Shown: positions 17,798 through 28,863 of the stretch, in pieces
How the letters are laid out: each line of letters begins with the position of its first letter
Numbering within the stretch: position 1 is the stretch's first letter
DNA from: Sulfurisphaera javensis
GTDB taxonomy: Archaea > Thermoproteota > Thermoprotei_A > Sulfolobales > Sulfolobaceae
Direction of reading: 5' to 3'
DNA: 64,000 nt
NCBI RefSeq assembly: GCF_041154675.1
Contig: NZ_AP031322.1
Location: forward strand, 62,001 to 126,000
Program-made: the position numbers and the translations under genes
Notes under the pieces: generated by a model
What the model was told of the DNA's origin: nothing
The model's database searches: none
What the model saw: only the letters and a program-made list of their open reading frames with translations

Positions 17798-18165
17798 GCT
17801 CAATAGAAATAGTTTACGAGCCTTATAAAAAAATTATAGTCCATGAGATAATCGAATTTTCTTTTGAAGATCTAATATCTGAAGTTCTAATGCAAACTAG
17901 AGCATTAGGAGGAACTTCGATACCAACAATAAATTGGTGCGAAGGAATAGCATTTATAGCAACTCCTTTCCCACCAACTGAAGATATAGTAAGAGAAATG
18001 TTAGCTGGAAATATACATTATGCTGGAGTTATATTTGCAAGAAAAGATTCTTTTGAACCAGAGATAAGAGGAAGTTTCGGAGTTATAAGATTAGTTAATA
18101 GGTGTAACAATCCTAATTATAAAAAACTAGCTGAATATTTAAAATCATTTTCTAGGCGAATATAA
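17794..18165 (+). CDS. Unknown small protein coupled to the NiCoT-like gene
   Basis: 123 residues, soluble, with a conserved-looking core (LGGTSIPTINWCEGIAFIAT) and two cysteines. No family recognised. Its start overlaps the NiCoT-like stop by 4 bases, so it is translationally coupled and may help metal uptake or delivery. Its 3' end overlaps the converging ABC gene by 21 bases. Confidence 0.6.
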   Translation: MSSIEIVYEPYKKIIVHEIIEFSFEDLISEVLMQTRALGGTSIPTINWCEGIAFIATPFPPTEDIVREMLAGNIHYAGVIFARKDSFEPEIRGSFGVIRLVNRCNNPNYKKLAEYLKSFSRRI

Positions 18166-18942
18166 CCAGCAAAAAACCTCATTTTGATTTATAATTGCCC
18201 TTGGAGGAAACAAAGAAACGCATATCCTAAATAGTTTCCTATCTTTTTTTACAAATTCACAATAGTCATGAAAAGGACAGCCTCTTAATGAAGGTTCTCC
18301 AACATAACTTACCTCAACTCTTTCATTATTTTTCCCAATAGAAAGAATTGATTTTTTCAAAGTCATAGAGTATGGATGATAAAATTCTTTACTTTTAATT
18401 GAATATTCTAATAACTTCCCTCCATAAATGACATAAACCCTCTCACATACATCAATAAATTCCATATTACTAAAGAAGAAAAGTACTGCAAAATCTAACA
18501 AATTAGCTGTTTTAATTATTAATTTTATAGCTTGACTTTTAAGCTGTTCCTCAAACGTTTCCATGAAATTTTCAACTAGAAGTAACTTTGTCTTACCAAA
18601 TGCAACTTGTGATAATTCAAGCTTAAATTTTTCAAATTCAGTTAAATCAGTAACTTTTCTTTTTTTATCTAAACCAAGAAAATTCAAGATAAACTCATTT
18701 CTTTTGCCAAACTTTTTCTCATATAAACTTAGAACCTCTGATACTGAGAGAGGAACGTTTATTCTATATTTAGGGATAATCCTAATATATCTACAGTTTA
18801 TTTTCCTTAATATAAGTTCCTCTATTTCATCCTTATCCTTCCCAGAATTTCCTACTATGCAACTTATCTTGTTTATCTCTAAGTCTATATTAGAAATATA
18901 ATTACCATGAAGATTAGAAATTACCAAGGGTAACCTAGACAT
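18145..18942 (-). CDS. Opp/Dpp-type ABC ATPase subunit (F-like) with lost catalytic motifs
   Basis: 265 residues. The overall layout is that of DppF/OppF, including the C-terminal oligopeptide-ABC tail (HPYSMTL, then cysteines in LRGCPFHDYCEF). However, every ATPase motif is altered: Walker A reads GNSGKDKDE instead of GxxGxGKS/T, the signature helix reads LTEFEKFKLELSQ instead of LSGGQ, Walker B reads LLLVENF instead of a D-E pair, and the switch His is Asn (FFSNME). It should bind ATP poorly and not hydrolyse it. Overlaps the upstream ATPase gene by 22 bases. Fourth gene of a right-to-left operon. Confidence 0.75.
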   Translation of the reverse strand: MSRLPLVISNLHGNYISNIDLEINKISCIVGNSGKDKDEIEELILRKINCRYIRIIPKYRINVPLSVSEVLSLYEKKFGKRNEFILNFLGLDKKRKVTDLTEFEKFKLELSQVAFGKTKLLLVENFMETFEEQLKSQAIKLIIKTANLLDFAVLFFFSNMEFIDVCERVYVIYGGKLLEYSIKSKEFYHPYSMTLKKSILSIGKNNERVEVSYVGEPSLRGCPFHDYCEFVKKDRKLFRICVSLFPPRAIINQNEVFCWLYSPRK

Positions 18943-19760
18943 TTTACATACCTCTCTCCAAGATTAACCATTTTTGGTTTTGTGAGTCTGCACTTATAAG
19001 TAGAATATTTACAATTTTTACTATAAATGCAACCTTCTCCTACAAGGTTCTCCTCCTTTAAATTTCCCTCAATTAAGTCAATAGTATAAGGATGATAAGG
19101 ATATTCTATTACATGATAACCTTCTTCTACAACTTCTCCACGATATAACACTGCAATATAATCTGCTAATCTTGAAATAACTGCAGGATCATTATCAAAA
19201 ACAATTAGATTTATATCAAAAGTTTCTTTCAAATCTATTATACTATTAACAAGGAGTCCTATCTCTATCTCATTCAAGTTATATTCAATATCGTCTATAA
19301 ATAAGTATTCTGGCTCTAGGAATGAGGCTAAAGCCAAAGCAACTTTCTTTAATTCCAATGACCTTAGTTGATGAGGATAACTGTAAAGGATTTCTTCCCT
19401 TATATTTAATACTTTAAATACTTCCTTTGCTGTTTCAAGTATTAATTCCTCATTTTCCATATCATGACTGATTCCGATTTCAATAAAGTGAGAAGCTATA
19501 TCGTAAATTGGATTAAATAATTTCATTGGATCATAAAATACTACTGACAATTTTTCCCAATACAATTTGTCACCCTTACTCATTATATCTACATCATCGA
19601 GCAGGATTTTGCCAGAAGCTTTTGTTAACTTAAAAGTAGCGTTGATTACTTCTTCTTTACCACTATCTCTTTGTCCTAATATTCCAGTATCTTCCTTTAT
19701 CTCTAGTGTGAAACAATTTAATTTACCTTCTACGGTAAGGCATTCGTATTTTAGAGTCAT
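18921..19760 (-). CDS. Opp/Dpp-type ABC ATPase subunit (D-like) with lost catalytic motifs
   Basis: 279 residues, DppD/OppD-like, with the typical tail (HPYTIDLIEGNL and a Cys cluster CIYSKNCKYSTYKC). Walker A is GQRDSGKEE: the Lys is kept, but Ser/Thr is replaced by Glu. The signature reads HQLRSLELKKVALA in place of H-x-L-S-G-G-x. Walker B YLFIDDIEY has no clear Asp-Glu-Pro, and the switch His is replaced (VFDNDP). Base composition and frame look healthy, so this is a conserved but catalytically altered protein rather than a pseudogene. Third gene of the operon; it begins directly at the end of the DppC-like gene. Confidence 0.75.
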   Translation of the reverse strand: MTLKYECLTVEGKLNCFTLEIKEDTGILGQRDSGKEEVINATFKLTKASGKILLDDVDIMSKGDKLYWEKLSVVFYDPMKLFNPIYDIASHFIEIGISHDMENEELILETAKEVFKVLNIREEILYSYPHQLRSLELKKVALALASFLEPEYLFIDDIEYNLNEIEIGLLVNSIIDLKETFDINLIVFDNDPAVISRLADYIAVLYRGEVVEEGYHVIEYPYHPYTIDLIEGNLKEENLVGEGCIYSKNCKYSTYKCRLTKPKMVNLGERYVKCLGYPW

Positions 19761-20531
19761 TTAAATTCTCCTCATTTCATCTGCTAATAATTGAAGAAGA
19801 ATAAGCAAAATTCCTCTAAATATTGCAGGAATTAAAAACAACCACCAATCTGGAATTAGATGTGATGCTGTATTTAATAAAGTAGTTAAAGTAGGATAAT
19901 TTGGATCTCCAACACCTCCAATAACTCCCATAGCTGTATAAGTTGATATTCCGTCAATAGCTGAAGGAATAACTAACTGAAAAACTTGCTTCTTACCTAA
20001 AACAATAAAGCCCAATTTTAAAGGAACTTTTCTAATCATTACTCTTAAAGAGGAACCTATAGACCTTGTGTAAATCGTTTCAGCTATTTGCCTAGCATAA
20101 AGTGGCCAACCAGTTAAAGCAACAATTATTGCAGTTATAAAGAAATTGGCTTTTAACGAAACTCCAGTTGGAATACCATAAAATAAAGCAATAGAAAGGA
20201 GAAATGGTAATCTTGGAATTGAGTTTATTGAATCGGAAATTCTAACCATTAATGTTCTAATTTTCCCTCCTAATATTCCTGCAGTTATACCATAGGTAAC
20301 TGAAATTAAAGTTTCTATTAACCCTACTATGCTTCCGAACAGTAGAGTATTAATTATTGCTACCGCATTAACGTTTATCATATTTCTCCCATCAATGTAA
20401 GTTCCTAGAGGATAAGCTAAGTTTGGAGGAGTTAAAGGTTTTCCTTTTGGTAATTGATAAAATTCCAAGAAAATACTCGTAAAAATTAGAAAGAAAAATA
20501 AACTTAAAATAATATAAAGTCTTATCATCAT
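19761..20531 (-). CDS. DppC-like ABC permease subunit
   Basis: 256 residues with about six membrane helices. An N-terminal helix is followed by the [11 protein letters not shown] segment (compare LGTDELGRD in DppC), then the ABC-permease loop region around [17 protein letters not shown]. The classical EAA-loop Gly is shifted ([13 protein letters not shown]). It would form the membrane channel with the DppB-like protein. Its start overlaps the dppB-like stop (ATGA). Confidence 0.8.
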   Translation of the reverse strand: MMIRLYIILSLFFFLIFTSIFLEFYQLPKGKPLTPPNLAYPLGTYIDGRNMINVNAVAIINTLLFGSIVGLIETLISVTYGITAGILGGKIRTLMVRISDSINSIPRLPFLLSIALFYGIPTGVSLKANFFITAIIVALTGWPLYARQIAETIYTRSIGSSLRVMIRKVPLKLGFIVLGKKQVFQLVIPSAIDGISTYTAMGVIGGVGDPNYPTLTTLLNTASHLIPDWWLFLIPAIFRGILLILLQLLADEMRRI

Positions 20532-21760
20532 CTTGTCACCCTAGGATCTAAGATGCCATATATTATATCTGTGAGAAGATTTGAAAGTAAAGCTATTGTA
20601 GAATAAAGTATCATAATTCCTTCTATTACCTTATAATCACCATGTTGAACAGCTATTTTAGCTAGTTCACCTAATCCAGGCCATAAGAAAATGCCTTCAA
20701 CGAGCATTTCAGCTAAAAGCATTTCAATAAACGCTGAGGAAATAGAAGTCAACATTACAACGGTAACATTCCCCAATAAATGCCTATAGATAAGGATATT
20801 CTCCTTTAATCCCTTATAATTTGGAGGTAAATTCTTAACGTTAATTAGTAGTCTATTTGTAAAAATCCCTATATAAGGAAAGAATAACGATATAAGTGGC
20901 ATAAAGAGATAAGAGAATAAGTTACTTTTTGGAACACCATATGGAAATATGTTAAAGAAGAAATGAAAGAGATAAATTATAATAATTGATAAAACCCATG
21001 AAGCTAAGGCTGTCCCTATATATTTCCATTTATCTATTATAGATCTTAATGTCTTATTAGTAATTCCATATATTGATAGAAAAGCACTTAGGTAAACTGT
21101 TAACGCAAATGAAATACCTAGCAATAAAGAAGTATAAGAAAGGGCTGTTAAGACTAAACTAGTAACTGAAATACCAAAATAAGAGCTAATACCTAGATTA
21201 AATGTTAATATTCCCTCAATAGTTTTGAATAAACCTCTGCCATGAAGATACTCAAGAACAATTATTACAGCTATAATAAGACTCATTGAAATAATGAAGC
21301 TTGAAAATCTTTTTAATGAGTATCTATATAGAGATCCACCTACAGCATATCCTTTAGTCAACTCTTCTCCAAGTATGCGTGATTGAAAGAAAAGAGTAGT
21401 ACCTTTAAATCCAATGAATGTTCCGGTTAAAATCAAAAATAGTGAAAAAGGAGAAAGGTAAGCATAAGGTTGCACATAACCAGAAATTATATATACGTAG
21501 TTTGTAGTTTGATTGAAATAATAAGTAGATACATTATGTAGATGTATTGGTTCGTTGTTAAACGTTATAATTGTAGCGTTTGGTGGGCCATAAACTAAAA
21601 CTGACCAGTAATAATTTTGCCAATCGGAAGGAGGAGTTGCAATTTTGCTTACATTATAAGATATAAGATCAATTCTTTCTGATTCAATCGAAATGTATGC
21701 AATTATTAAACCTAATAAAAGAAGTACTATAGAAATGTAAAGTAATTGTAAACTTCTCAC
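20528..21760 (-). CDS. DppB-like ABC permease subunit with N-terminal extension
   Basis: 410 residues, about 80 longer than usual DppB. An N-terminal helix (8-27) is followed by an extracytoplasmic part with N-x-S/T sites (about 28-100) and a second helix; the typical permease core comes after this. The C-terminus is diagnostic: [20 protein letters not shown] and the closing [13 protein letters not shown]. Start codon GTG. First gene of the four-gene operon. No solute-binding protein gene is adjacent, so either one is encoded elsewhere or the extension plays that part. Confidence 0.8.
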   Translation of the reverse strand: MRSLQLLYISIVLLLLGLIIAYISIESERIDLISYNVSKIATPPSDWQNYYWSVLVYGPPNATIITFNNEPIHLHNVSTYYFNQTTNYVYIISGYVQPYAYLSPFSLFLILTGTFIGFKGTTLFFQSRILGEELTKGYAVGGSLYRYSLKRFSSFIISMSLIIAVIIVLEYLHGRGLFKTIEGILTFNLGISSYFGISVTSLVLTALSYTSLLLGISFALTVYLSAFLSIYGITNKTLRSIIDKWKYIGTALASWVLSIIIIYLFHFFFNIFPYGVPKSNLFSYLFMPLISLFFPYIGIFTNRLLINVKNLPPNYKGLKENILIYRHLLGNVTVVMLTSISSAFIEMLLAEMLVEGIFLWPGLGELAKIAVQHGDYKVIEGIMILYSTIALLSNLLTDIIYGILDPRVTR

Positions 21761-21867
21761 ATGTTAAGCTATTTTATATGCCTTATAAGCTTGAGCATAA
21801 GTAAGAATCGTTATTATTAATTTTTCAAAAAACATGATTTTTATAAATCTTACTCTATTTTTGAAAA

Positions 21868-23340
21868 TTAAACATTTAAGTATTTTTCTTTTAAGTATTT
21901 TATAAGATCATATGGATCATAACTCTTCCCAAATGCTTTCCTAAGCAAATCCTTTGGAGAATATATAGCACCATATTTACATAGTTTCTCCTTAAGCCAT
22001 GTTTTCACGTTATCGAAGTCAGCATTTCTAACATTCTCCTTTAAGTCTTTATAACTTGAGTATATCATCCCAGCAACGACATTACCTAAAGTGTAAGTGG
22101 GGAAGTAACCAATAGACCCTTGCGACCAATGAATATCTTGTAAAACTCCTTCACTGTCATTTTTGGGTCTTATTCCCAAATATTTATCCATAAACTCATT
22201 CCATATTTCAGGTAATTCTCCAACTTTTATTTCATCAGACAATAATTTCTTCTCTATTTCATACCTTAAAGCAATATGAAAGTTATAGGTAACTTCATCA
22301 GCGTCAACCCTTATTAGACTTGGCTTAATAGTATTAACATATTTGTAGATTTCCTCTTCATTATATCTTTTCACGAAATCTAAATATTTTATAAGTATAG
22401 GATAAATGACATGTATGAATTCCTTACTTCTTCCTATTATATTTTCCCAAAATCTTGATTGAGATTCATGAATTCCAGTGGATGCTCCCTGAGCTAATGG
22501 TGTCATTTCCAAATTTTTATCTATTAGTAACTCATATGTAGCGTGACCGCTTTCATGAATAACTGAGTATATAGTTTCCTTGAAGTCTTTCCCCTCATAT
22601 CTTGTGGTTATTCTAACATCGTTTCCAGAAATTCTAATAGTGAATGGATGTGCTGAAATATCTAATCTAAAGGAATCCTCTGGCATCCTTAAAATTCGAA
22701 TAATCTCGTTGTTTATTTTTTCCATGTCCTTAACATCATATTCAACTTCTTCAAGTGGGTGAGTTTCTGGAAAATAATTCTTTTCTCTCACCTTTGTGTA
22801 TATATCCTTTAAGTTTGGTAATAATACATTAAAGATAGAATCTCCATCATCAACAGTAAAACCTTCTTCATATAAATCTAAAAGTGCATTATAAGGATGT
22901 TTCTCGTAACCTAAATACTCTGCAACCTTTCTCTCTAAATCAACAATTCTCTCTAAATATGGTTTAAACTTAGAAAAATCAGAGGATTTTTTAGCCTGCC
23001 TCCACACGATCAAAGCTTCTGAAGTAACTTTATCTAGTTCCTTTATGATTTCTATAGGTACTTTTACATAATATTTTATTTCTCGATTTAATACACGTAT
23101 AAATCCTTTTTCCTCATCAGAAAGATTTTCCTTACCTTCATATTTTTGAACTAGATTGTAAAGCTTTAAGTATTGATCCTTGATTAATTCACTAAACGTT
23201 CCAATAACCTCACCTCTTATACTAGCATCAGCAGGAGGCATATACGTTTCTCTATCCCAACCCATTAGACTTAAAGCATAGTTTAAGCTCCAGATCTTTT
23301 TATATTCTTCATAAAGATCCTTTATATTTTCGAATGGCAT
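21868..23340 (-). CDS. Carboxypeptidase Taq (M32 family metallopeptidase)
   Basis: A 490-residue zinc carboxypeptidase that removes C-terminal amino acids from peptides in the cytoplasm. The active-site HExxH is present as HESGH at 262-266, followed by the third-ligand region GIHESQSRFWEN about 30 residues later. Other family stretches are MGWDRETYMPP near the N-terminus, IRVDADEVTYNFHIALRYEIE and DIHWSQGSIGYFPTYTLGN. Full length. It sits next to the Opp/Dpp-like operon (108-base gap, same strand), which would fit peptide use, though the link is inference. Confidence 0.95.
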   Translation of the reverse strand: MPFENIKDLYEEYKKIWSLNYALSLMGWDRETYMPPADASIRGEVIGTFSELIKDQYLKLYNLVQKYEGKENLSDEEKGFIRVLNREIKYYVKVPIEIIKELDKVTSEALIVWRQAKKSSDFSKFKPYLERIVDLERKVAEYLGYEKHPYNALLDLYEEGFTVDDGDSIFNVLLPNLKDIYTKVREKNYFPETHPLEEVEYDVKDMEKINNEIIRILRMPEDSFRLDISAHPFTIRISGNDVRITTRYEGKDFKETIYSVIHESGHATYELLIDKNLEMTPLAQGASTGIHESQSRFWENIIGRSKEFIHVIYPILIKYLDFVKRYNEEEIYKYVNTIKPSLIRVDADEVTYNFHIALRYEIEKKLLSDEIKVGELPEIWNEFMDKYLGIRPKNDSEGVLQDIHWSQGSIGYFPTYTLGNVVAGMIYSSYKDLKENVRNADFDNVKTWLKEKLCKYGAIYSPKDLLRKAFGKSYDPYDLIKYLKEKYLNV

Positions 23341-23406
23341 AATAAAGTTCTTGCTTACTAGTTTAAATGAATTAGCCTTATAAACAATAGATATATCTTT
23401 TTAATT

Positions 23407-26400
23407 ATGTTTAATGGTCTCGCTAATTTTATTGTGAAAAGATGGTACGTAGTTATAGCAATATGGATTGTTTTGATAATCCTATCTGCACCTCTTTCAT
23501 CTCTTTTCTTGAAATCAGTTAGTTATCAAGTTACAATATCTGTACCAGGAAGTACATCAGCAAAAGCAGAACATATAGTTGGAAGCTATTTTAAACTTCT
23601 TGGAGCTTCAGGGTCAAATGGAGTTCTTGTTATAGAGGGAAACGTAAGTAAATATTCGACTTTTTTAGCTAACTTAACCTCTTATGGAAATATTTCTTTA
23701 TATAACTTTTATACTATAGAGAAAAGTATATTAAATCAGACCTTAGTAAATATTGGGCCAAAAGTAGAGAACTTAACATCAGCTTTACTTAATATCAGCA
23801 AAAATGAAGAAAATACAAGTCTAAAATTACAAAATGAATACCAGAATCTAACATCAGAAATAGCTAAACTTGAACAACTACATAATGGGACAATTAAAGT
23901 AGAGAATGAGTTCATAAATATAAGTAATACTTTAAACTCTACTGCACTTAAAATCCATGAACTACATAACAGTCTAGTAGAGAATTATTCGACATTCATA
24001 AAGATTCATGAAGGGGAAATTCAAACAAATGAAACCATATATAATCTATCCAGATTCTTATTCATCCCAGTATCAGCATTCTTACAAGTATGGAAAGTAG
24101 CATATAATCAAACTCACAATGTTTTATTATCTAATGAAATTGCTTATGAGAAAATATATTCACAATTGCCGAATCAAGAAGAAAAAGATTACTTTACTTT
24201 ATTCTACCATTATTGGAACAATAGTGAAATAACACCCCTTAATATTTATGAAGTTGCAGATGAGTCAATTTATAATGCATCTGAGCATTTCTTTAACGTT
24301 ACTCAATTCGAATTTGTTGCATTTACTTTACATTATATAAATATAACAAACTTCAACAACGTAACAGTCATAGAAGAGACTACAGTAAAATACTTTAATA
24401 TAACCTATGATGTTCCTATTGAATTAGGAGAAGAGTTACTTACACAAAAGCCATTTTCTGTGTTAATTTCATTATACTCAGAAAAAACTGGCTTACCTTC
24501 AGCGTTCTTAGAAGAAGTATACAATTCAACGAACTTTAAGGAATTAGCTCTTAATGAAATTCTTAATAAAACAAACTCTACGGTAGAGAAAGAATTTGTT
24601 CAATGTGTTTATTCGAACCTAACGTTAAACCCAGAGGTTTTTGCAATAAATTACATAGCCTCACATTATAACGTAAGTAAGGAACTAGTTTCAAATATTC
24701 TAAGTTTTAATACTACAGAAAATTACATCAATTATCTCTCTAGCGTAGCTTCCAATAAAACAAACCTACCTTCTTGGTTGTTTATAAACCTTTTAAAATA
24801 TGATAACGTAAGCAACTTAACTGCATATCTATTCTCATCACATCTAACTAAATTATCTCAACTATTGCAGAAAAGTAACTTAACTACTACCAAACTTGCA
24901 TTTATGTTACAAACTAATATCAGCATTAGGAATTTAGCCATAGAATTGATAGTAAATTATGCTAATTTCTCTCCTATACTCACTGTAAATAAAACTGATT
25001 TAATAAACGTTTTAGCGAATAATTTTACAATCTATGATCTTTTAAAAGACAATAATTTCCCGATTGAACCAATACAAAATATTACTGATAACTTGTATAC
25101 CTCTAACATGTTCCTTATCTTTATGAAAGGTAATTTTACATATAAAGAGGCAGAGAATTTCCAAAATTATATTCAACAAAAATTAAATGTAAAGACTTAT
25201 TTAACTGGAGGAGAGCCTATTAACTATCAATTAAAGAAAATCGCATCAGAGGCCTATTCAATAGCAATTCCAGTTGGTATAATTCTTGCAATAATATTAG
25301 CTGGAATTTACTTCAGATCCTTCGTAACAGCATTTATACCATTAACAATCTATATATCAGCCTATTTAGTAGCTTCAGTATTTCTCTGGTTAATTGTTAT
25401 TAAAATTTTGAATATAACCGTAAACTTCTTAACACCAAGCGAAGTTCTTCTGTTAGCTTTAGGTTTAGGTACGGATTATGTAGTTTTTATTGCAAGCAGA
25501 TATATTGAAGAGAGAAGAAAAGGCAAAAACAAGGAAGAGGCTGTACATGAAGCTGTAAAATGGGGTGGAAGGGCTGTAACTATTACTGCATTAATTGTTA
25601 TGCTATCTTTCTTGTTTATTTACATCTATAGAATTCCGTTCTTTTCTGATACTGCAATCTCAGATATGCTTGCAGTAGTGATAGTTTGGTTATCAGCAAT
25701 TACGTTATTCCCAGCAATATTAAGAGGAGCTGGAGACAAATTATTCTTCCCAAGAAAGTTTAACAAATCTGAAGTAAAGAAAGTTAAAATCAAAAGACCA
25801 GCTTTATATGTTGGAGTTATCTCTGCAATAGTTATTATTTCAGTTTTCATTGCATCATTTACTCCATTAACTTTAAACGTCTTAGCGTTATTACCTCCAT
25901 CTCAAGCTACTCAGGGAGTTACTATTCTAAGTACTCAATTTAAGTCAGCAAACATTTTCCCAATATATGTGGTAATTCCATACAATGGAACATTTAACCA
26001 AACAGCCTATAATTATGCCGTACAAATTTACAAGGAACTATCAGCTATACCAGGTGTGACAGCTGTTGATTCTCCAGTATCACCTTATGGAGGACTTATA
26101 AATTCCAGCCAGTTATCAGCTTACAATTATACTCAATATTTCTCTCATGGCTATATGTTATTCGTAGTTAATCAAAAGTATCAGCCGTTTTCAAATCAAG
26201 CATTCCAAATTGTACAACAGATAGAGAAAGAAATTAAGAATGGCTATGTAGGGGGAGGACCAGTTGATGCATTCAATATATATAATTTTGTAAGAACTAA
26301 TTTCTTTATAATTGTTGCAGAAATTTCAATAACTATGTTTATTTTATTGTATATAATGACAAGATCATTAGCAGTATCTGGAGTAATTATATACATAATA

Positions 26401-26820
26401 TTATCTGCTGTTGCTATAACATTAGCTTTAGAGAGATTAATATTCACGTCAACCTTAGGTTACTCAATATTTGCTGTAGTACCAATATTTCTAGTCTCGA
26501 TAATTATTGGCATAGGAATGGATTACAACATATTTCTCGTTGCTAGGGTTCACGAAGAGTTAGAAAAAGGATCTAATATGGAGGAGGCCGTAGAAACTGC
26601 TGTCAGTAATTTAAGAGTTACTATCGCATTCTTAGGCTTAATATTTGCTGGAACTTTAGGTTCCTTAATGCTTGTTAAAGCTTCAATACTACAAGAATTA
26701 GGATTTGCATTTGCTGTTGCCGCCATATTGGAAACAACTGTATTATGGGGATACTTAGCTCCTTCATTATTGATCTTACTTTATAGAAAATTCAAGATAA
26801 GACCTAAACTTATAGTATAA
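23407..26820 (+). CDS. Large MMPL/RND-superfamily membrane protein
   Basis: 1137 residues. One N-terminal helix (about 12-32) is followed by a huge extracytoplasmic domain (about 35-610), helical and dense in Asn-X-Ser/Thr sites. Five to six helices follow with the RND motif [13 protein letters not shown], then a second loop and helix set with [13 protein letters not shown]. The two GxxxDY motifs are the proton-relay type of MmpL/HpnN proteins. It is probably an exporter of lipids or envelope components. The first loop is far longer than in bacterial MmpL, which suggests a specialised surface role. A TATA-like ATAGATATATC lies just before the ATG. The UbiB-like gene follows after 17 bases and is likely cotranscribed. 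Confidence 0.85.
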   Translation: MFNGLANFIVKRWYVVIAIWIVLIILSAPLSSLFLKSVSYQVTISVPGSTSAKAEHIVGSYFKLLGASGSNGVLVIEGNVSKYSTFLANLTSYGNISLYNFYTIEKSILNQTLVNIGPKVENLTSALLNISKNEENTSLKLQNEYQNLTSEIAKLEQLHNGTIKVENEFINISNTLNSTALKIHELHNSLVENYSTFIKIHEGEIQTNETIYNLSRFLFIPVSAFLQVWKVAYNQTHNVLLSNEIAYEKIYSQLPNQEEKDYFTLFYHYWNNSEITPLNIYEVADESIYNASEHFFNVTQFEFVAFTLHYINITNFNNVTVIEETTVKYFNITYDVPIELGEELLTQKPFSVLISLYSEKTGLPSAFLEEVYNSTNFKELALNEILNKTNSTVEKEFVQCVYSNLTLNPEVFAINYIASHYNVSKELVSNILSFNTTENYINYLSSVASNKTNLPSWLFINLLKYDNVSNLTAYLFSSHLTKLSQLLQKSNLTTTKLAFMLQTNISIRNLAIELIVNYANFSPILTVNKTDLINVLANNFTIYDLLKDNNFPIEPIQNITDNLYTSNMFLIFMKGNFTYKEAENFQNYIQQKLNVKTYLTGGEPINYQLKKIASEAYSIAIPVGIILAIILAGIYFRSFVTAFIPLTIYISAYLVASVFLWLIVIKILNITVNFLTPSEVLLLALGLGTDYVVFIASRYIEERRKGKNKEEAVHEAVKWGGRAVTITALIVMLSFLFIYIYRIPFFSDTAISDMLAVVIVWLSAITLFPAILRGAGDKLFFPRKFNKSEVKKVKIKRPALYVGVISAIVIISVFIASFTPLTLNVLALLPPSQATQGVTILSTQFKSANIFPIYVVIPYNGTFNQTAYNYAVQIYKELSAIPGVTAVDSPVSPYGGLINSSQLSAYNYTQYFSHGYMLFVVNQKYQPFSNQAFQIVQQIEKEIKNGYVGGGPVDAFNIYNFVRTNFFIIVAEISITMFILLYIMTRSLAVSGVIIYIILSAVAITLALERLIFTSTLGYSIFAVVPIFLVSIIIGIGMDYNIFLVARVHEELEKGSNMEEAVETAVSNLRVTIAFLGLIFAGTLGSLMLVKASILQELGFAFAVAAILETTVLWGYLAPSLLILLYRKFKIRPKLIV

Positions 26821-26837
26821 AAGGCAATATTTCTTTT

Positions 26838-28307
26838 ATGCTTAGGGAAATTCAAGTTATAATTAAACTTGCACCTAGAGTTCTTAAACTTAGAGAATTT
26901 AGGCAAAGAGAGCTTAAGGGAGAAAAAGTCGATGAAGAGGAGATGAGAAAAGAGGCTAAAAAACTATTGAATGCAATACTTTCTTTAGGACCGGCATTCA
27001 TAAAATTAGGACAAGTATTATCTGTTCATTCCGATGTTTTGCCAGAACCATACTTAAAAGAGTTGTCTAAATTGCAAGATGAGGTTCCTCCTGCACCATG
27101 GGAGGAAGTAGAACCTATACTGAGGGAGGATTTAAAAGAGAAATTTGATGAATATGAAGTTAACACAACTCCAATATCGTCAGCGAGTATAGGTCAAGTA
27201 TATTTAGCTAAAGAGAAGAAAACTGGAAAAACAGTAGTAATAAAAGTAAATAGGCCTAGAATAAGAGAAATAGCTGAAAGAGATATTAAAGTTATACAAT
27301 CGTTACTACCTCTAACGAGATACCTTTTTGATGAATCATTTTATGAGAGCCTAAAAGCGATTGTAAATGACTTTAGTAAAAGAATATTTGAAGAAATGGA
27401 CTTCACAAAGGAAGAGTTTTACATGAGAAAACTAAGGGAAGAATTAGAGGAGTTTCCGGACGTTAGGCTTCCTGAACCATATTATGCAACTAAAAGAGTC
27501 TTAATTATGGAATACTTAAAGGGATATAAGATAACTTCAGAAGAGGCAAAAAAGATAGTCCCACCAAACTATTTAGCTTATAAAGTGTTCAGAACGTTTA
27601 TGATACTCCTTTTAACAAAAGAATATTTTCATGCTGATCCCCATCCAGGGAATTTAGCTGTTGATGAGAAAGGTAATTTAATTCTTTATGATTTTGGAAT
27701 GATAGGAAGAATGGATAAGGAGACAAGAAATAGATTACTAAGGGCTTATGCAGCTTTAATTAGGCTTGATGCAATAGGTTTGGTTAAGGTTCTAGAAGAG
27801 TTAGGAGCTATTCAGCCTGAAGCAGACAGAGAAATTTTGGCAAAAGGAATAGAACTTTTCTTGAAGACTTTTGAGGGAGTTAGTGCAGAAACGCTAGAAG
27901 TTGAAACTTTCCTTAATGCGGCAAATGAAGTATTTTATCGATTCCCGTTAAAAATACCAGAAAAGTTAGCAATATACATAAGAATGACTTCTGTACTTGG
28001 AGGTACTTGTACTCAAATTGATCCAGAATTTAATTTCTTTGTAAATCTTCAAAAACTGATTGAGGAAGAAGGCTTACAATGGAGCGCTATGTTTGATGAT
28101 ATGAGAAATACTTTGCAATCAGCAATAAAAAAATTTAGATTATCTTTATTAGAGAAACCAATAGTTCCTAATAAGAAAAGTGAAAATAGAGGAAGTATTA
28201 TTGGCTCTCTTATTGTAATCCTTGCAATTATATATTACTTATTTTCACATGACGCTATAGTATCAATCCTAATAGGAATGTTTGCCTTAACAATAAGTAG
28301 AATATAA
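26838..28307 (+). CDS. ABC1/AarF/UbiB-family atypical kinase
   Basis: 489 residues. Family motifs: KLGQVLSVHSDVLPEPY (the KxGQ motif), SSASIGQVYLA (Ala-rich nucleotide loop in place of a P-loop), VVIKVNRP (Lys), FEEMDFTKE, the catalytic loop HADPHPGNLAV and LYDFGMIG (DFG-like). The C-terminal 40 residues hold membrane helices. UbiB-type proteins are linked to quinone biosynthesis or lipid handling at the membrane. In Sulfolobales this could mean caldariellaquinone, which is inference. Placed 17 bases after the MMPL gene. Confidence 0.9.
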   Translation: MLREIQVIIKLAPRVLKLREFRQRELKGEKVDEEEMRKEAKKLLNAILSLGPAFIKLGQVLSVHSDVLPEPYLKELSKLQDEVPPAPWEEVEPILREDLKEKFDEYEVNTTPISSASIGQVYLAKEKKTGKTVVIKVNRPRIREIAERDIKVIQSLLPLTRYLFDESFYESLKAIVNDFSKRIFEEMDFTKEEFYMRKLREELEEFPDVRLPEPYYATKRVLIMEYLKGYKITSEEAKKIVPPNYLAYKVFRTFMILLLTKEYFHADPHPGNLAVDEKGNLILYDFGMIGRMDKETRNRLLRAYAALIRLDAIGLVKVLEELGAIQPEADREILAKGIELFLKTFEGVSAETLEVETFLNAANEVFYRFPLKIPEKLAIYIRMTSVLGGTCTQIDPEFNFFVNLQKLIEEEGLQWSAMFDDMRNTLQSAIKKFRLSLLEKPIVPNKKSENRGSIIGSLIVILAIIYYLFSHDAIVSILIGMFALTISRI

Positions 28308-28317
28308 CAAAAAGAAC

Positions 28318-28689
28318 TTATTCAATCTTTATTGCTGTAGTCCCAGCTATAGGAATTCTAATTGTCAAAATTCCATTCTCATATTTTCCAGTAATCTCAA
28401 CATCTTTAGCTACATTGTAAGGTAATCTAATGACTTTTCTAACGTATTTAGGTCTTTGAGTTAAGTACTTTACACCAGGCTCAGAAATTTCCCTCTCAGC
28501 TTCAATAATCAATTCGTTTTGCCCACTTATTCTAGCCTTAATTTTCTCTTTTGGAAAACCTGCAAGATCAGCAATAACAACTAAATATCCTCCTTCTTCA
28601 TACATATCCACTGGAGGATAAACTAACTCATAAAATCCTCTGCTTAATTCTTCACTTCTTTTCTGAATTTCTTTTCCTAAATAATACAT
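28318..28689 (-). CDS. hsp20: Small heat-shock protein Hsp20 (Hsp14.0-like)
   Basis: About 123 residues. Small heat-shock chaperone that forms oligomers and holds unfolding proteins. The alpha-crystallin domain runs from VDMYEEGGYLVVIADLAG to GKYENGILTIRIPIAG, and the C-terminal I-x-I anchor is IKI. The start at ATG 28689 (MYYLGKE) matches the S. tokodaii Hsp14.0 N-terminus as I recall it; an ATG 9 bases upstream is possible. It converges with the UbiB-like gene. Confidence 0.95.
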   Translation of the reverse strand: MYYLGKEIQKRSEELSRGFYELVYPPVDMYEEGGYLVVIADLAGFPKEKIKARISGQNELIIEAEREISEPGVKYLTQRPKYVRKVIRLPYNVAKDVEITGKYENGILTIRIPIAGTTAIKIE

Positions 28690-28863
28690 AAAGGACATTT
28701 ATCTCACCTCTTCCTCCTCTTTAAGAACCATACTAGAATTTTATATATTGCGTACCATTTAAGTAGTCTTTTCATAGATATATCTACTTATCCCAGATTA
28801 ATATATTTTTACACTAATGGCTTAGTAGTTAAAATTTAATTTTTTCTTATAGTTAGAAATCTT

